DNA of 11,785 nucleotides from JBGPJM01 sp041485385 (GTDB lineage Bacteria; Planctomycetota; Phycisphaerae; Phycisphaerales; UBA1924). A program made the position numbers and the translations under genes. Of this stretch, positions 10,925-11,785 are shown in pieces. Numbering within the stretch: the first letter of the stretch is position 1; each line of letters opens with the position of its first letter. The notes under the pieces were generated by a model that made no database searches, was not told where the DNA came from, and saw only the letters and a list, made by a program, of their open reading frames with translations. Location of the stretch: the NCBI GenBank assembly GCA_041485385.1, contig JBGPJM010000154.1:1-11785 (forward strand), read 5' to 3'.

Positions 10925-11785
10925 TCAGTCGCCTTTAGCGCGCTGCTTGGATTCGATCTTCTGCTCGAACCGCTGCTGCTCGATCTGCTTCTTCCGCTCC
11001 TCGTCGGCCTTCAGGGCGCGGGCATGGCTGTACGCGGCCTCGATGTCCGCGGCGATCTGCGGGTCCTGGTTGATCATCAGGACCATGGGCCCTGAGGGGA
11101 GGAGCATCTGCTGGACGCCGGGGCGAGTGACGAAGGCCTTGAACGCGTCGGACCAGTCGCTGGAGACCAGCACGAGCGGGTTCTTGCGGAAGCTGTCCCG
11201 CTTGGCGGCGAAGAGGACGGCGTCGGACTCCATCTTGCTGACGAACGAGGATCGCTCTCGGTTGGCCGCCGCGAGCCGGTTGGCGACCTCCCCGACGACG
11301 CGGGCCTTGAACTCTTTCCCGTCCACGGTGGCGGGCTCGCCGAGCAGGATCGAGTCGATGGCCGCGAGCGTCTGCACGGACTCGGTCTCCTGCTGCAGCT
11401 CGACCTGCCTCTCGTAGCGCCCGATGAGATCCAGCAGGAGCGGCGCGGCCTCTTTTCCGGCGGTGCCGGTGAGGGTCGAGTCGGCCGCGGATTGGGCGTC
11501 CTCGATGGCCTTGCTCTTGCCCGACTCGGCGGACTGGACCTCGTTGAAAGCGGGCATGACGCGTCGGGGCGGGATCTTGGCGGTGAGGGCGAGGACGTCG
11601 ATCCGGATTCCCGAGTCCAGCTCGTCGAGCGTCTTCTGGGCGATGTCCTTGGCCATGGCATCGGGGGAGCGGAACGTGCCGGGCTCGCGGGAGGGGTCGG
11701 GCGTGTTCTTGAGGAGCTCGTCGATGGTGACGCTGGCGACGGCGCGGACGATGCCGCGCTTCACGGCGCCCAGGACGATGGAGCG
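10925..11785 (-). CDS. SPFH/Band 7 (HflK-like) membrane protein, C-terminal part (N-terminus outside window)
   Basis: The frame is open to the right edge (first codons read RSIVLGAVKRGIVRAVASVT), so the GTG at 11764 is internal and the true start lies outside. The 286 residues present begin in the second half of an SPFH domain: AVKRGIVRAVASVTIDELLKN, then GIRIDVLALTAKIPPRRVMPAFNEVQSAE, which parallels the HflK stretch GITLLDVNFQAARPPEEVKAAFDDAI. After it come Ala/Glu-rich helices and FAAKRDSFRKNPLVLVSSDW, parallel to the HflK region with the E-Y-K-x-A-P motif, then MLLPSGPMVLM and a highly charged terminal helix (KADEERKKQIEQQRFEQK). HflK with HflC forms a cage around the FtsH protease in the membrane. 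This protein is divergent and HflC, if present, would be upstream outside the window. It is followed at 61 nt by the ABC ATPase gene in the same direction. The family is well supported; an FtsH link is only an inference. Confidence 0.75.
   Translation of the reverse strand, partial: RSIVLGAVKRGIVRAVASVTIDELLKNTPDPSREPGTFRSPDAMAKDIAQKTLDELDSGIRIDVLALTAKIPPRRVMPAFNEVQSAESGKSKAIEDAQSAADSTLTGTAGKEAAPLLLDLIGRYERQVELQQETESVQTLAAIDSILLGEPATVDGKEFKARVVGEVANRLAAANRERSSFVSKMESDAVLFAAKRDSFRKNPLVLVSSDWSDAFKAFVTRPGVQQMLLPSGPMVLMINQDPQIAADIEAAYSHARALKADEERKKQIEQQRFEQKIESKQRAKGD

Overview
The window is very GC-rich, with strong G/C preference at third codon positions. It encodes eight protein-coding genes with almost no spare DNA. 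Seven lie on the minus strand and one (purC) on the plus strand. The gene content suggests a member of the Planctomycetota, probably the Phycisphaerae: a GH10-like protein with a planctomycete-type N-terminus, an ABC-2 exporter with an oversized permease and a membrane-anchored helical-repeat partner, and a divergent HflK-like SPFH protein. This assignment rests on family recognition and base composition; there is no rRNA or other marker in the window.

Layout from left to right. (1) Positions 1-2060, minus: the N-terminal 686 codons of the transcription-repair coupling factor Mfd, running off the left edge just after the helicase Walker A motif. It carries an in-frame palindromic repeat element at 705-867 and seems to start at a CTG codon. 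(2) 2189-2611, minus: a membrane-anchored ComEA-like helix-hairpin-helix protein. (3) 2615-4363, minus: a 582-residue protein with a GH10 xylanase-like C-terminal barrel whose two catalytic glutamates are not conserved. (4) 4364-4514: a divergent intergenic region with a possible leaderless promoter for purC. (5) 4515-5564, plus: purC, SAICAR synthetase. (6) 5571-5592: a perfect 8-bp stem hairpin between the convergent genes. (7) 5579-11785, minus: a four-gene operon read in the order SPFH/HflK-like protein (N-terminus beyond the right edge), ABC ATPase, ABC-2 permease, membrane-anchored helical-repeat protein.

The right-hand operon is the best candidate for an under-described system. ATPase and permease overlap by 4 nt, the permease and the repeat protein are 6 nt apart, and the SPFH gene lies 61 nt upstream. 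Together they look like a membrane complex: an ATP-driven exporter or mechanotransmitter, a large extracytoplasmic permease domain, an extracytoplasmic helical scaffold and a microdomain-forming SPFH partner. The substrate is unknown. On the left, the GH10-like gene and the ComEA-like gene are 3 nt apart and probably co-transcribed; mfd follows after a 128-nt gap.

There are no tRNA or rRNA genes, CRISPR arrays, transposases or phage genes. No stretch above 300 bases lacks a gene. Several very long plus-strand open frames are antisense shadows of the minus-strand genes and are not annotated.
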